The notes: generated by a model from the letters alone, not told the origin. DNA of 64,000 nucleotides from Aestuarierythrobacter sp037968495 (GCA_037968495.1 JBBKVP010000012.1:5677-69676); one strand, 5' to 3'; positions 36,621 to 45,970 are shown, counted from the stretch's first letter. Numbers and translations are program-made.

Positions 36621-38162
36621 GTGTCCAATATCCGCCATGCGCTGTCGGTGAAACGCGAAGATGACTTCGCTGCCTGGTATCAGGCCGTCGTTTCAGAAGC
36701 CGACCTTGCCGAAGAATCGGGTGTACGTGGCTGCATGGTGATCAAGCCGTGGGGTTACGGTATTTGGGAGCGTATCCAGCGCCTAATGGATGACCGGATC
36801 AAGGCGACCGGTCACGAAAATTGTTATTTCCCGATCTTCATTCCGCTTTCCAATTTTGAGCGTGAGGCTGACCATGTCGAAGGCTTTGCCAAAGAGATGG
36901 CTGTGGTCACGCATCACCGTTTGATTGCCGATGGCAACGGCAAACTGATTCCTGATCCGGAAGCGAAGCTGGAAGAGCCGCTCGTTGTTCGCCCGACATC
37001 GGAAACGATCATCGGCGACGCAATGTCACGCTGGGTGCAAAGCTGGCGTGATTTGCCGCTGCTGACCAACCAATGGGCCAATGTGGTGCGCTGGGAAATG
37101 CGAACGCGGATGTTTCTGCGCACGAGTGAATTCCTATGGCAGGAAGGCCACACCGCCCACGCCAATGCGGACGAGGCAAAAGAACACACCAAACGGATGC
37201 TCGAGGTATACCGCGCCTGTGCCGAAGATGATCTGGCAATGCCTGTGATCGCTGGCGAGAAACCCGAAAATGAGCGTTTCCCGGGCGCAGTCGAAACGTG
37301 GTCAATCGAAGCGATGATGCAGGACGGCAAGGCTCTGCAGGCTGGCACTTCGCATTATCTCGGGACCAATTTCGCAGAGGCTTCCAACATCTGCTATCAG
37401 GATAAGGATGGCGGCCAGCAGCTGTGCCACACAACAAGCTGGGGCGTATCCACACGGCTCATCGGCGGCGTTATCATGACGCATGGCGATGATGACGGCC
37501 TACGCGTTCCGCCCGCCATTGCACCTTGGCAGATAGTGATTCTGCCAATGCTCCGCGACAAGCCTGAAGACGAAGCTTTGCTAGCTTATTGCGAAGAATT
37601 GCGGGCGGGGATCGCAGGCCAGTCCGCCCTTGGCGAGAAGGTTCGCGTGTTACTCGACAAGAAACCGGGAAAGGCAGCGGCCAAGCGCTGGGACTGGGTC
37701 CGCAAGGGAGCGCCAGTAATCATCGAAGTCGGCGGGCGCGATATGGAGGCTGGCAATGTCAGTCTTCTGCGCCGCGATGCATTATGGGCTGAGAGCGGTA
37801 AGCCGGACTTCGCCACGCCTTCACGCGAAGACGCGGCGGCAGGGATCAGCGCCATGCTGGAGGAAATTCAGAACGGCCTGTTCAAGGAAGCGCAAGACCG
37901 GCGCGAGGCCAACATTACTCGCGGGATTGGCAGTATGGATGCTTTGACCGCTTTCTATGCGGAGAACACCAAGTTCCCCGGCTGGGTAGAGGTCCAATGG
38001 TCCAAGCCAACCGGCGATGCATTGGAGAAAGTCGTCGAGCAGCTAAAGGCGCTCAAACTAACCATTCGCAACGTGCCAATTGGCGCTGAGCCCGTGGACG
38101 GCAATTGCATCTTCACCGGCGAGCCAGCGGTCGAGCGGATATTCGTTGCAAAGGCTTACTAG
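36621..38162 (+). CDS. proS: Prolyl-tRNA synthetase, archaeal/eukaryotic-like type
   Basis: A 513-residue class II synthetase charging tRNA-Pro. Class II motif 2 is seen in NQWANVVRWEMRTRMFLRTSEFLWQEGHTAH, and motif 3 in GVSTRLIGGVIMTHGDDDGLRVPP. There is no bacterial INS editing domain. The overall pattern (VIKPWGYGIWERIQ, PTSETIIGDAMSRWVQSWRDLP) and a C-terminus ending in Tyr after the anticodon-binding domain match the archaeal/eukaryotic-type (type 3) enzyme rather than the short alphaproteobacterial type. GTG 36621 is the start. Confidence 0.93.
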   Translation: MSNIRHALSVKREDDFAAWYQAVVSEADLAEESGVRGCMVIKPWGYGIWERIQRLMDDRIKATGHENCYFPIFIPLSNFEREADHVEGFAKEMAVVTHHRLIADGNGKLIPDPEAKLEEPLVVRPTSETIIGDAMSRWVQSWRDLPLLTNQWANVVRWEMRTRMFLRTSEFLWQEGHTAHANADEAKEHTKRMLEVYRACAEDDLAMPVIAGEKPENERFPGAVETWSIEAMMQDGKALQAGTSHYLGTNFAEASNICYQDKDGGQQLCHTTSWGVSTRLIGGVIMTHGDDDGLRVPPAIAPWQIVILPMLRDKPEDEALLAYCEELRAGIAGQSALGEKVRVLLDKKPGKAAAKRWDWVRKGAPVIIEVGGRDMEAGNVSLLRRDALWAESGKPDFATPSREDAAAGISAMLEEIQNGLFKEAQDRREANITRGIGSMDALTAFYAENTKFPGWVEVQWSKPTGDALEKVVEQLKALKLTIRNVPIGAEPVDGNCIFTGEPAVERIFVAKAY

Positions 38163-39037
38163 AGGGCGGCCTTCCACAACCGACCCAGTTCGAAATCGAT
38201 CCAGTCCTCGGCAAAGGGGTCCAGGCCTGAGCCGGGGTAGAAGCAGAATTCGCCGAATAGTGGTTTGCTGTCTACTTCGTAAAAGTCGACACGTATGAAG
38301 GAGAAGCCGCGTGCTAGATCTTCAGCTGCGGCTAGCATTGCGTTTAAGGTTTCGGGCTTTGCTGGTGATCCTTCCTGATCGGGTACAAGCTTGTTAAAAT
38401 AACGGTCGTGGAGAATCCATTTGTGATCGCTCGCCCGGTCGAGATGGACCTGCACATGCGTCGCGTGGCCATCGAAAACGTATATTTTGTAATCTACCGG
38501 CAGCGTCTGACCATCGCCAACTAGGTCCTCTGCCAGCACGCCAAGTGGGACATCGCGGTAACACCATTCGTCCAGCCAGAAGCCATATGGTCCTCGCATC
38601 CAGCGGGCCGCTTGCTTGCGCAGCAGCTGCCAGCGCAATGCTGAAGGTGGGTCGCGCAGAACGACATATTGATTGCAGCCATGGCTCGATTTTACGATCA
38701 TCGGCGCGGTGAACGGGTTCTTACGTGGCAACGTGACACCGTTCCAGACGGTCGGGATCACCCATTCTTCGCCTAAAGCATGCGCCACGATGCGCTTGGA
38801 AGCCAATTTGCTCGACCGTTCAATCATCCGCGGATCGCGGTCGTGAAGCTTTCGCAGCTGCACAAGTTCCGTGAAACGGTCGGCAGTTTTTAGGTCCGCG
38901 AACCGGCCTTGCTTGAAGCGATACGTCGTCTGGATACGCGCCCGGGCCAGATCAATACCGCGCGCCGCGTGCTTACGAATTATCCCAGCGTCCATCAGGT
39001 CACAGCGTTCCATCGGGTATTGGCTCGTTCGAGGCAT
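38159..39037 (-). CDS. TupA-like ATP-grasp protein
   Basis: A protein of about 292 residues. KLHDRDPRMIERSSKLASKRIVAHALGEEWVIP, PMIVKSSHGCNQYVV, and FSFIRVDFYEVDSKPLFGEFCFYPGSG follow the TupA-like ATP-grasp pattern (ATP-binding Lys, then Asp/Glu metal ligands), found in polysaccharide and teichuronopeptide gene clusters. It likely ligates an amino acid to a sugar polymer or peptide, but no partner gene is beside it. ATG 39037 has AAGGG eight bases upstream; the GTG at 39055 is a possible alternative. It is convergent with proS, overlapping its end by four bases, and divergent from rnr with only 25 bases between starts. Confidence 0.78.
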   Translation of the reverse strand: MPRTSQYPMERCDLMDAGIIRKHAARGIDLARARIQTTYRFKQGRFADLKTADRFTELVQLRKLHDRDPRMIERSSKLASKRIVAHALGEEWVIPTVWNGVTLPRKNPFTAPMIVKSSHGCNQYVVLRDPPSALRWQLLRKQAARWMRGPYGFWLDEWCYRDVPLGVLAEDLVGDGQTLPVDYKIYVFDGHATHVQVHLDRASDHKWILHDRYFNKLVPDQEGSPAKPETLNAMLAAAEDLARGFSFIRVDFYEVDSKPLFGEFCFYPGSGLDPFAEDWIDFELGRLWKAAL

Positions 39038-39062
39038 TGCGACGACCCTTACCACGGCCCAT

Positions 39063-41396
39063 ATGAGCTGGATGCAGAGAAAACAAACTTATCAAGGCTT
39101 GCCGTCGCGCGAGCAAATACTCGAATTTGTCCGTGGCTCCACCACGCCTGCGGGCAAACGCGAGATCGCCAAGGCGTTTGGCGTGAAGGGGCAGGAAAAG
39201 ATCAAGCTCAAAAGCCTGCTTAAGGATATGGCCGAGGAAGGTTTGATCGACGGTAATCGTAGCGCTTTTCACCGCATGGGCGGCGTGCCGAAGGTGACCG
39301 TGCTCAAGGTCGTCGAGATCGAGGACGGCGAGGCCTATGCCATCCCCGAAACGTGGCAACCAGACGATGGAACACCGCCGCCGCGCATCCGCATCATCGA
39401 AAAGAAGAAGGGCCACACGGTCCGCAAAGGTGACCGGCTGCTGGCCCGAACTGAAGAGGTCGGGAACGGCTACCACGCATTCCCCATGAAGAAGCTGCCG
39501 CCCGTCGGCGAAGGTATGATGGGCGTTGTGGAGTTCGACGGCGCAGGCAAGCCGTGGCTAGCGCCGGTGGACAAGCGCGTTCGCCAATCCTCGCCAATTA
39601 GCGATTTGGGCGGGGCGGAGGAAGGCCAGCTGGTTCAGGCAGAACCCGCCGGTAAATCACCTCGCGCCGGGGTGAAAGTTATCGAGATATACGGCGATCC
39701 GCTGGCTCCCAAGAGCTTTAGCCTGATTGCCATTTCGAAGCACGGCATTCCCAATGTCTTCTCGCAGGAAACTTTGGACGAAGCGCAAATCGCCGCTAAA
39801 TTGCCGCTTAGTGTGGAACACCGCGAAGACTTGCGACACCTTCCCATCGTCGCAATCGATCCCGCTGATGCCCGCGATCATGATGATGCCATCTATGCCA
39901 AGCCCGACGGAAACGGCGGCTTCGATGCCGTCGTCGCAATTGCCGATGTCAGCTATTATGTGCGCCCTGGCGGCGATCTCGACCGCGAGGCCCGCAAGCG
40001 CGGCAACTCGGTTTATTTCCCTGACCGCGTTGTGCCGATGTTGCCTGAAATTCTCAGCGCAGATGTCTGCTCGCTGGGCGAGGGCGACGATCGCGCCGCG
40101 ATGGTTTGCCATCTCAAAGTATCATCCGCCGGCAAGGTCAGCGACTTTCGCTTTACCCGCGCAATCGTGAAGATCGCAGAAGTGATGGCATACGAGGATG
40201 CGCAGGAGCGTATCGATAGCGGAAAGGCTGGCGACGAGCTCAAAAGCCTGTGGGCTTGCTGGAAAGCGCTGGCTTCGGCGCGGGCCGACCGTGATCCACT
40301 TGAACTCGACTTGCCGGAACGGCGCGTCATTCTGGACGAGCAGGGCAAGATTACCGAAATTGCCGTTCGCGAAAGGCTCGACGCGCACCGCGTGGTCGAA
40401 GACTTCATGATCTCCGCGAACGTCGCCGCGGCAAAGGCGCTTGAAAGCAAGAAAGCGCCCGTTGTCTACCGCGTGCATGAAACGCCGAGCCGCGAAAAGC
40501 TGATAGCGTTGAAGGAGTTTCTCGCAACCTCAGGCAAAAGCCTCGCATTGGGTCAGGTCGTGACGCCGAGCTTGTTCAACCGGATGCTGAAGGATGTCAC
40601 TGACGAGACAGAAAAAGCACTGGTGATGGAAGCGGTTCTGCGCACCCAAACGCAGGCCTATTATGGCCCCGCTAACGAGGGGCACTTCGGTCTGGCGCTC
40701 GGTAGCTACGCGCATTTCACCTCGCCGATCCGCCGTTATGCCGATCTGTTGGTACACCGCGCGCTGGTGGACACATTCGCGCTTGAACAGCCAAAGCCAA
40801 AGACGAAGCTGCCCGCATTGTCGGGCCTTTCGGATAAGGATCGCGATGATCTCGGCGCGATTAGCGAAGCGATCAGCAAAACCGAGCGCCGCGCAATGGA
40901 GGCGGAGCGCGACACAATCGACCGCTATGTCGCTGCGTGGCTGTCTGCCCGTGTAGGCGAGGATTTCGACACACGTATTACCGGCGTCCAGAGTTTTGGC
41001 TTCTTTGCCACGATCATCGGACTTGGCGGCGACGGTCTGGTCCCTGTTTCGACGTTGGGAAGCGACTATTTCCGCTATGAAGAAGCCGCACAAGCACTTG
41101 TGGGCGAGCGTAGCGGTGAGGCCTACAAGGCTGGCGACCGGGTAAAGCTGCGCCTTGCCGAAGCAAACCCGCTTACTGGTGCCCTGAAGTTCTCTATTTT
41201 GGATGGCGACGGCAATGCAGTCGAAAGCCGCGGCGGCAGACCTTCAGAGCGGCAACCGGGCAGCAAGGGCCCAAGCAAAGGTAAAGGCGGAAAGCACGCC
41301 CGCGCTAAACAGCGCCACGAAACCGGCCCGCGTGGCCGCCCGGGCAATATCCGCCATCAAGGGCGGAACAAGGGCAATAAGGGTAAGAAGAAGTAA
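39063..41396 (+). CDS. rnr: Ribonuclease R
   Basis: A 777-residue processive 3'-5' exoribonuclease. Helix-turn-helix-like N-terminus (about 15-80), cold-shock domains, the RNB catalytic domain with PIVAIDPADARDHDDAIYA (catalytic Asp cluster) and SPIRRYADLLVHRAL, an S1 domain (EDFDTRITGVQSFGFFATI) and a long Lys/Arg/Gly-rich tail of about 55 residues typical of RNase R. Start is ATG 39063 or ATG 39072; the frame upstream to 38871 lies inside the divergent ATP-grasp gene. Confidence 0.95.
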   Translation: MSWMQRKQTYQGLPSREQILEFVRGSTTPAGKREIAKAFGVKGQEKIKLKSLLKDMAEEGLIDGNRSAFHRMGGVPKVTVLKVVEIEDGEAYAIPETWQPDDGTPPPRIRIIEKKKGHTVRKGDRLLARTEEVGNGYHAFPMKKLPPVGEGMMGVVEFDGAGKPWLAPVDKRVRQSSPISDLGGAEEGQLVQAEPAGKSPRAGVKVIEIYGDPLAPKSFSLIAISKHGIPNVFSQETLDEAQIAAKLPLSVEHREDLRHLPIVAIDPADARDHDDAIYAKPDGNGGFDAVVAIADVSYYVRPGGDLDREARKRGNSVYFPDRVVPMLPEILSADVCSLGEGDDRAAMVCHLKVSSAGKVSDFRFTRAIVKIAEVMAYEDAQERIDSGKAGDELKSLWACWKALASARADRDPLELDLPERRVILDEQGKITEIAVRERLDAHRVVEDFMISANVAAAKALESKKAPVVYRVHETPSREKLIALKEFLATSGKSLALGQVVTPSLFNRMLKDVTDETEKALVMEAVLRTQTQAYYGPANEGHFGLALGSYAHFTSPIRRYADLLVHRALVDTFALEQPKPKTKLPALSGLSDKDRDDLGAISEAISKTERRAMEAERDTIDRYVAAWLSARVGEDFDTRITGVQSFGFFATIIGLGGDGLVPVSTLGSDYFRYEEAAQALVGERSGEAYKAGDRVKLRLAEANPLTGALKFSILDGDGNAVESRGGRPSERQPGSKGPSKGKGGKHARAKQRHETGPRGRPGNIRHQGRNKGNKGKKK

Positions 41397-41398
41397 GC

Positions 41399-41866
41399 CT
41401 ACGCGTTGTCGGGAACGGAAAGCCGGTCGACATCCTCGTCACTCAGCGCGCCGGGCACGATAAATAGTGGACATTGCAAGCGGCCCGATGCGGCGGAGAA
41501 GTGGTTGACGAGCGGACCGGGGTTCGCTTCGCCCGCCGCGCCTAGAACCAATGCGGCGACTTCGGGATGTTCCTCCAGATATTCCCCGATTACTTCCTGG
41601 CCCGTGCCCACCCGCACGGCGATTGTGGGCATCTTGCCGCTCTCATCAAACAGATTGCCCGCCGCGCCCATCGCCATTGCTTCGGCACGGTCGCGTGCCT
41701 CTTGCTCGATGGTGGCTTGTACTCCGCCAAATGCATTGAAATTTTGCGGGGTGACCAAAGCCAGGATGTGCACAGTCCCATTTGCCGCCGCCGCGCGGCG
41801 CGACGCAAAGCGCAATGCCTTCGCGGCTTCCTCGGATTCGTCCATGGCAACCAGATAAACGCGCAT
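41399..41866 (-). CDS. Universal stress protein (UspA family)
   Basis: A 155-residue single-domain Usp. It begins MRVYLVAMDESEEAAKALRFA, and the ATP-binding-type loop GAAGEANPGPLVNHF resembles the G-x2-G-x9-G-S/T pattern, though not exactly. Cytoplasmic stress protein. It converges on rnr with a two-base gap and is divergent from pdhC over about 130 bases. Confidence 0.88.
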   Translation of the reverse strand: MRVYLVAMDESEEAAKALRFASRRAAAANGTVHILALVTPQNFNAFGGVQATIEQEARDRAEAMAMGAAGNLFDESGKMPTIAVRVGTGQEVIGEYLEEHPEVAALVLGAAGEANPGPLVNHFSAASGRLQCPLFIVPGALSDEDVDRLSVPDNA

Positions 41867-41993
41867 TTGGAAATTCTCCCCTACCGACCAATATCTGTTG
41901 AAAACGTATTCAGTGCAAGAACCTTGCCCTAGCAGCGCAAATTGGCCAACAGGTCAGAACCATATTCGACGTTACGGAAAGCCTGCCCGAAAC

Positions 41994-43295
41994 ATGCCGA
42001 TTTCTATTCAGATGCCCGCCCTTTCCCCCACGATGGAGGAGGGCACCTTGTCCAAATGGCTGGTGAAGGAAGGCGATACTGTCTCCGCCGGCGATATCAT
42101 GGCGGAAATTGAAACCGATAAAGCGACGATGGAATTCGAAGCTGTCGACGAAGGCGTAATCGCAAAAATTTCAGTAGCAGAAGGAACCGAAGGCGTTGCC
42201 GTCGGCACCGTGATTGCGACACTGGCCGAAGAGGGCGAGGACGTTTCAGAAGCTGCGGCTTCGGGCGGCGAGACGCCAGCTCCGGCTCCTGTACCTCAAG
42301 AAGAAGCGGCGGTCGAAGAACCTGCTCCAGCACCTGCTGACACGCCAGCGCCTTTACCTGCTCCCGCTGCTTCGACAGCTTCATCGGGCGACCGGATTGT
42401 CGCATCTCCGTTGGCTAAGCGCATTGCTGCAGAGCGCGGTATAGATTTGGCTTCCATCAAGGGCAGCGGCCCGAGTGGGCGGATCGTGAAGGCTGATGTT
42501 GAAGGCGCCAAAGCCGGAGCGGCTGCACCGCCAGCGGCACCCGCCGCCGCGGCAGAACAGGCACCAGCGCCAGCTGCGTCTGCCCCGAAAATTCCAGATT
42601 TCGGCATTCCTTTCGAAGCCGAGAAGCTCAACAATATCCGCAAAACGATTGCGCGCCGCCTGACGGAAGCGAAGCAGACGATCCCGCACATTTACCTCAC
42701 GGTAGATGTTCAGCTCGATAAATTGCTCAAGCTACGCGGCGAACTCAACGCCGCCCTAGAACCGCAAGGCATCAAGCTGTCGGTCAATGACTTGCTTATC
42801 AAGGCGCTGGCAAAGGCACTGGTCCAAGTGCCCAAATGCAACGTCAGCTTCGCGGGCGACGAACTGCGTAAATACAGCCGCGCCGATATTTCTGTAGCAG
42901 TCGCCGCGCCTTCGGGCCTGATCACACCGATCATCGTTGATGCTGGCAGCAAGTCGATGTCAGCCATTTCGACCGAGATGAAAGAACTCGCTGGTAAGGC
43001 CCGCGACGGCAAACTGCAGCCGCACGAATATCAGGGCGGCACCGCCAGCCTTAGTAATCTGGGCATGTTTGGCATCAAGCAATTCGACGCGGTTATCAAT
43101 CCGCCGCAAGCCATGATTCTGGCCGTCGGCGCGGGCGAGAAGAGGCCCTATGTCGTGGACGGTGCGCCAGATGTCGCCACGGTGATGAGTGCTACAGGCA
43201 GCTTCGACCATCGCGCCATTGACGGCGCTGATGGTGCGGAACTGATGAAGGTGTTCAAGAAACTGGTTGAGGCACCGCTGGGACTGGTGGCTTAG
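41994..43295 (+). CDS. pdhC: Dihydrolipoamide acetyltransferase, E2 of pyruvate dehydrogenase
   Basis: A 433-residue E2. One lipoyl domain (2-77) with lipoylated K43 in EIETDKATMEFE; an Ala/Pro linker; E3/E1-binding domain (about 140-175, ASPLAKRIAAERGID...GPSGRIVKADV in parts); a second Ala/Pro linker; the catalytic domain ending with DHRAIDGADGAELM. Start ATG 41994, since the open frame from 41898 adds residues before the lipoyl fold. pdhA/pdhB are not adjacent; lpdA lies two genes downstream in the same direction. Confidence 0.94.
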   Translation: MPISIQMPALSPTMEEGTLSKWLVKEGDTVSAGDIMAEIETDKATMEFEAVDEGVIAKISVAEGTEGVAVGTVIATLAEEGEDVSEAAASGGETPAPAPVPQEEAAVEEPAPAPADTPAPLPAPAASTASSGDRIVASPLAKRIAAERGIDLASIKGSGPSGRIVKADVEGAKAGAAAPPAAPAAAAEQAPAPAASAPKIPDFGIPFEAEKLNNIRKTIARRLTEAKQTIPHIYLTVDVQLDKLLKLRGELNAALEPQGIKLSVNDLLIKALAKALVQVPKCNVSFAGDELRKYSRADISVAVAAPSGLITPIIVDAGSKSMSAISTEMKELAGKARDGKLQPHEYQGGTASLSNLGMFGIKQFDAVINPPQAMILAVGAGEKRPYVVDGAPDVATVMSATGSFDHRAIDGADGAELMKVFKKLVEAPLGLVA

Positions 43296-43298
43296 TCC

Positions 43299-43559
43299 AT
43301 GCCAGCTTCGGTTGGACTTGCAGGTGACGGTGATGAAGTCGCGGCGATAGAAGAGGCTTTCGCTCGGTTCGGAGTTCCTGTTTCGATAGACGGGGCAGGC
43401 AACTGGATTACCGTCGGCGATGTATGGTCCAGCTTACTTCGCATTAAACCATTAGTGATAAAACAACCGAATGCCTTCCAACGATTTTGTGCCTCGCTCT
43501 GCGATGAAACCGGAGTTGACCCTACCGGAATTAATGAGAGTTCAAGGCTTTTGATATGA
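43299..43559 (+). CDS. Small conserved-looking protein between pdhC and thioesterase
   Basis: An 86-residue acidic protein with no signal peptide or membrane helix. WITVGDVWSSLLRI and FQRFCASLCDETGVDPTGINESSRLL have the look of the first part of an acyl-carrier-protein-like helix bundle, but the chain stops where the phosphopantetheine serine would follow, so it is not a working ACP. Three bases after pdhC and joined to the thioesterase gene by an ATGA overlap, so it is translated as part of the operon. Function unknown. Confidence 0.65.
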   Translation: MPASVGLAGDGDEVAAIEEAFARFGVPVSIDGAGNWITVGDVWSSLLRIKPLVIKQPNAFQRFCASLCDETGVDPTGINESSRLLI

Positions 43560-43963
43560 CTGACACCCAACCTCTAATTCGCGTCACCGCGATGCCATCT
43601 GACACCAACCCCTATGGCGGCGTGTTCGGCGGATGGCTGATGGCTCAAATGGCGCTTGGCGCAGGCGCGCTCGCTTCTCGGCGGGGGCGGGGCAAGGCTG
43701 TGGTGGTAAGCGCAACCGACTTCGGCTTTCCCGGCGTGATGGCGGTGGGCGACGAACTCTCGGTCTATTGCGATATCGCGCACACCGGCAACACATCGCT
43801 GACTATCGCTGCCGAAGCGATCGCTCGCGAACGCAATGGCGAAGCGACCACCATGGTGGCTCGCGGAACTTTCAAATTCGTGCTGCTCGACGATACCGAC
43901 CGCCCGCGTCCCGTGGGTGATGCGCATGCAGAGCCAGCGCTAACAGCAAATGATGCGGAGTAA
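43556..43963 (+). CDS. Acyl-CoA thioesterase, hotdog fold (YciA-like)
   Basis: A 135-residue hotdog thioesterase. RVTAMPSDTNPYGGVFGGWLMAQMALGAG is the YciA/BFIT-type N-terminus with the conserved Asn and helix-facing Asp, and FPGVMAVGDELSVYCDI carries the following strand. It hydrolyses acyl-CoAs. It lies between pdhC and lpdA; the next ATG is three bases after its stop. Confidence 0.88.
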   Translation: MTDTQPLIRVTAMPSDTNPYGGVFGGWLMAQMALGAGALASRRGRGKAVVVSATDFGFPGVMAVGDELSVYCDIAHTGNTSLTIAAEAIARERNGEATTMVARGTFKFVLLDDTDRPRPVGDAHAEPALTANDAE

Positions 43964-43966
43964 GTA

Positions 43967-45379
43967 ATGTCCGACCAATATGATCTCGTTGTTCTTGGTT
44001 CCGGCCCCGGAGGCTATGTCGCAGCAATTCGCGGTGCCCAGCTGGGCTTGAAGGTTGCGATTGTAGAGCGTGAGCTGCTCGGGGGTATTTGCCTCAACTG
44101 GGGCTGCATTCCGACAAAGGCGCTGCTGCGCTCGGCGGAAATCTTTCATTATATGCAGAATGCCAAGGACTATGGCCTCGCGGCGAAGGATATCACTGCT
44201 GACCTGGACGCAGTGGTAAAGCGTTCACGCGGGGTATCCAAACAGCTCAATCAGGGCATCGGGCACTTGATGAAGAAGAACAAAATCGCCGTGCATATGG
44301 GCGAGGGCAAGCTGACCGGTCCCGGCAAGTTGGTAGTCAAAGGCGAGAAGGGCACCGATACGCTCACCGCCAAGCATATCATCGTTTCCACCGGCGCAAG
44401 GGCGCGCGATCTGCCGTTTGCTCCGGCTGACGGCAAACGCATCTGGACCTACCGCCACGCCATGACTCCGACCGAAATGCCAACCAAGCTGTTGGTTATC
44501 GGGTCAGGCGCCATCGGGATCGAGTTCGCAAGCTTCTATAACGACATGGGCGCAGACGTTACCGTCGTTGAAATGCTCGACCGGCTGGTTCCTGTGGAAG
44601 ACGCGGAGGTGTCAGCCTTCCTAGAAAAATCGCTGAAGAAGCAGGGCATGAATATCATGACCAGCACCGGCCTCGAAGATCTAAAAGTCGGCGCAAACGG
44701 TGTGACTGCGAAAATCAAAGGTAAAGACGGGAAGGTGACGTCCGGCGAATATAGCCACGTGATCGTCGCCATTGGCATCCAGCCCAATACCGAAAGCATC
44801 GGGCTGGAAGACCAAGGCGTCAAAATGGACCGCGGCTTCATCCAGATCGACGACTTCGGCCGTACCGGAACCCAAGGGCTATGGGCAATCGGCGATTGCG
44901 TGCCCGGCCCGTGGCTCGCTCATAAGGCCAGCCATGAAGGCGTAACGGCAGCAGAGGCAATCGCTCAGGAACTGGGTAACAAGGACGCCCATCCGCACGC
45001 CATGGATCGAAATAACATTCCGGGTTGCACCTATTGTCACCCGCAAATTGCCAGCGTCGGCCTGACTGAAGCGAAGGCGAAAGAAGCGGGTTACGAGCTT
45101 AAAGTCGGCAACTTCCCCTTCATTGGTAACGGCAAGGCCATCGCGCTGGGCGAGGTGGAAGGCTTCATCAAAACCGTCTTCGACGCAAAAAATGGCGAGC
45201 TGCTGGGCGCGCATATGATCGGCGCGGAAGTAACCGAACTGATCCAGGGCTACACCGTCGGCAAGACGCTGGAGACGACAGAAGCAGAGCTAATGCAGAC
45301 GATCTTCCCTCATCCCACGCTCAGCGAAATGATGCATGAAAGCGTGCTGGGTGCTTACGGCAAGGCGCTGCATATCTGA
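43967..45379 (+). CDS. lpdA: Dihydrolipoyl dehydrogenase (E3)
   Basis: A 470-residue flavoprotein disulfide reductase that reoxidises lipoamide. GSGPGGYVAAIRGAQLG (11-27) binds FAD; redox cysteines are C42 and C47 (GGICLNWGCIPTKAL); GSGAIGIEFASFY binds NAD; TGTQGLWAIGDCV is the second FAD motif; FPHPTLSEMM contains the catalytic His-Glu pair. Last gene of the pdhC-orf-thioesterase-lpdA unit. Confidence 0.97.
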   Translation: MSDQYDLVVLGSGPGGYVAAIRGAQLGLKVAIVERELLGGICLNWGCIPTKALLRSAEIFHYMQNAKDYGLAAKDITADLDAVVKRSRGVSKQLNQGIGHLMKKNKIAVHMGEGKLTGPGKLVVKGEKGTDTLTAKHIIVSTGARARDLPFAPADGKRIWTYRHAMTPTEMPTKLLVIGSGAIGIEFASFYNDMGADVTVVEMLDRLVPVEDAEVSAFLEKSLKKQGMNIMTSTGLEDLKVGANGVTAKIKGKDGKVTSGEYSHVIVAIGIQPNTESIGLEDQGVKMDRGFIQIDDFGRTGTQGLWAIGDCVPGPWLAHKASHEGVTAAEAIAQELGNKDAHPHAMDRNNIPGCTYCHPQIASVGLTEAKAKEAGYELKVGNFPFIGNGKAIALGEVEGFIKTVFDAKNGELLGAHMIGAEVTELIQGYTVGKTLETTEAELMQTIFPHPTLSEMMHESVLGAYGKALHI

Positions 45380-45458
45380 GCGAATGGCATCGCGCCTATC
45401 TTCGACCCTTAAAGGTGGGTGACAAGTCGCAAATTCATCGCTAGCGGCATCTCCGCGC

Positions 45459-45548
45459 GGACAGGTGGCAGAGTGGTCGAATGCACTGGTCTTGAAAACC
45501 AGCGTGGGTGCAAATCCACCGTGGGTTCGAATCCCACCCTGTCTGCCA
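45459..45548 (+). tRNA. tRNA-Ser(UGA)
   Basis: A 90-base class II tRNA. Acceptor GGACAGG pairs with CCTGTCT (one G-U at the end); the anticodon stem CTGGT/ACCAG (45486-45490, 45498-45502) encloses CTTGAAA with anticodon TGA at 45493-45495; a long variable arm follows; the T loop is GTTCGAATC; CCA is encoded (45546-45548). A GTGACA at 45419 could be its -35. Confidence 0.97.
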
Positions 45549-45576
45549 CAAGGATATTTGAACATCGTGACTTTTC

Positions 45577-45600
45577 TGCATCACCTGAGATGTGTTTTTT
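45577..45600 (+). terminator. Probable terminator after tRNA-Ser
   Basis: GCATC (45578-45582) pairs with GATGT (45589-45593) over a six-base loop, followed by a run of six T (45595-45600). The stem is short. Confidence 0.5.
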
Positions 45601-45694
45601 CGTCGTGCGCTAAGCAGGTTGAATTTCGTAAGAAATAATGTTTATGTGATGCTTGAACCGGATAAAGCCGGACATATGAATTAAAGGGACACTT

Positions 45695-45919
45695 ATGAAA
45701 CTTCGTAATTTTGCAACTGCAGCAGCGGCTCTTAGCCTTGTTGCAGCACCAATTTCCGCTCAAGAGCGCGCTGCCGCTCCTGCCAAAGAAACAAGCGAAA
45801 TGGCTGGCGCACCTAGTGCGTTCATCGTTCTCGCAGGTATTGCTGCCATCATCGCTGGTGTCATCTTGATCGGTGACAGTGATGGCAAAGGTCGTGAAGA
45901 TCAGCCTACAAGCCCGTAA
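45695..45919 (+). CDS. Small exported membrane protein of unknown function
   Basis: A 74-residue protein with a Sec signal peptide (MKLRNFATAAAALSLVAAPISA, cleavage after ISA), then a short polar stretch and a second hydrophobic segment (APSAFIVLAGIAAIIAGVILIG), ending in a charged tail. AAAGGGA lies five bases before the ATG, and a strong TTCG-loop terminator follows, so it is a single-gene transcript. I do not recognise a family. Confidence 0.78.
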   Translation: MKLRNFATAAAALSLVAAPISAQERAAAPAKETSEMAGAPSAFIVLAGIAAIIAGVILIGDSDGKGREDQPTSP

Positions 45920-45942
45920 GCTTGATTGGTATATCATTGAAA

Positions 45943-45970
45943 GGCCCCGCTTCGGTGGGGTCTTTTTTTT
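45943..45970 (+). terminator. Strong rho-independent terminator
   Basis: GGCCCCGC (45943-45950), TTCG loop, GTGGGGTC (45955-45962), then eight T (45963-45970). Confidence 0.92.

Noticed and set aside
45459..45548. tRNA-Ser as an integration site
   Set aside because: No integrase or repeated tRNA 3' end is found downstream.
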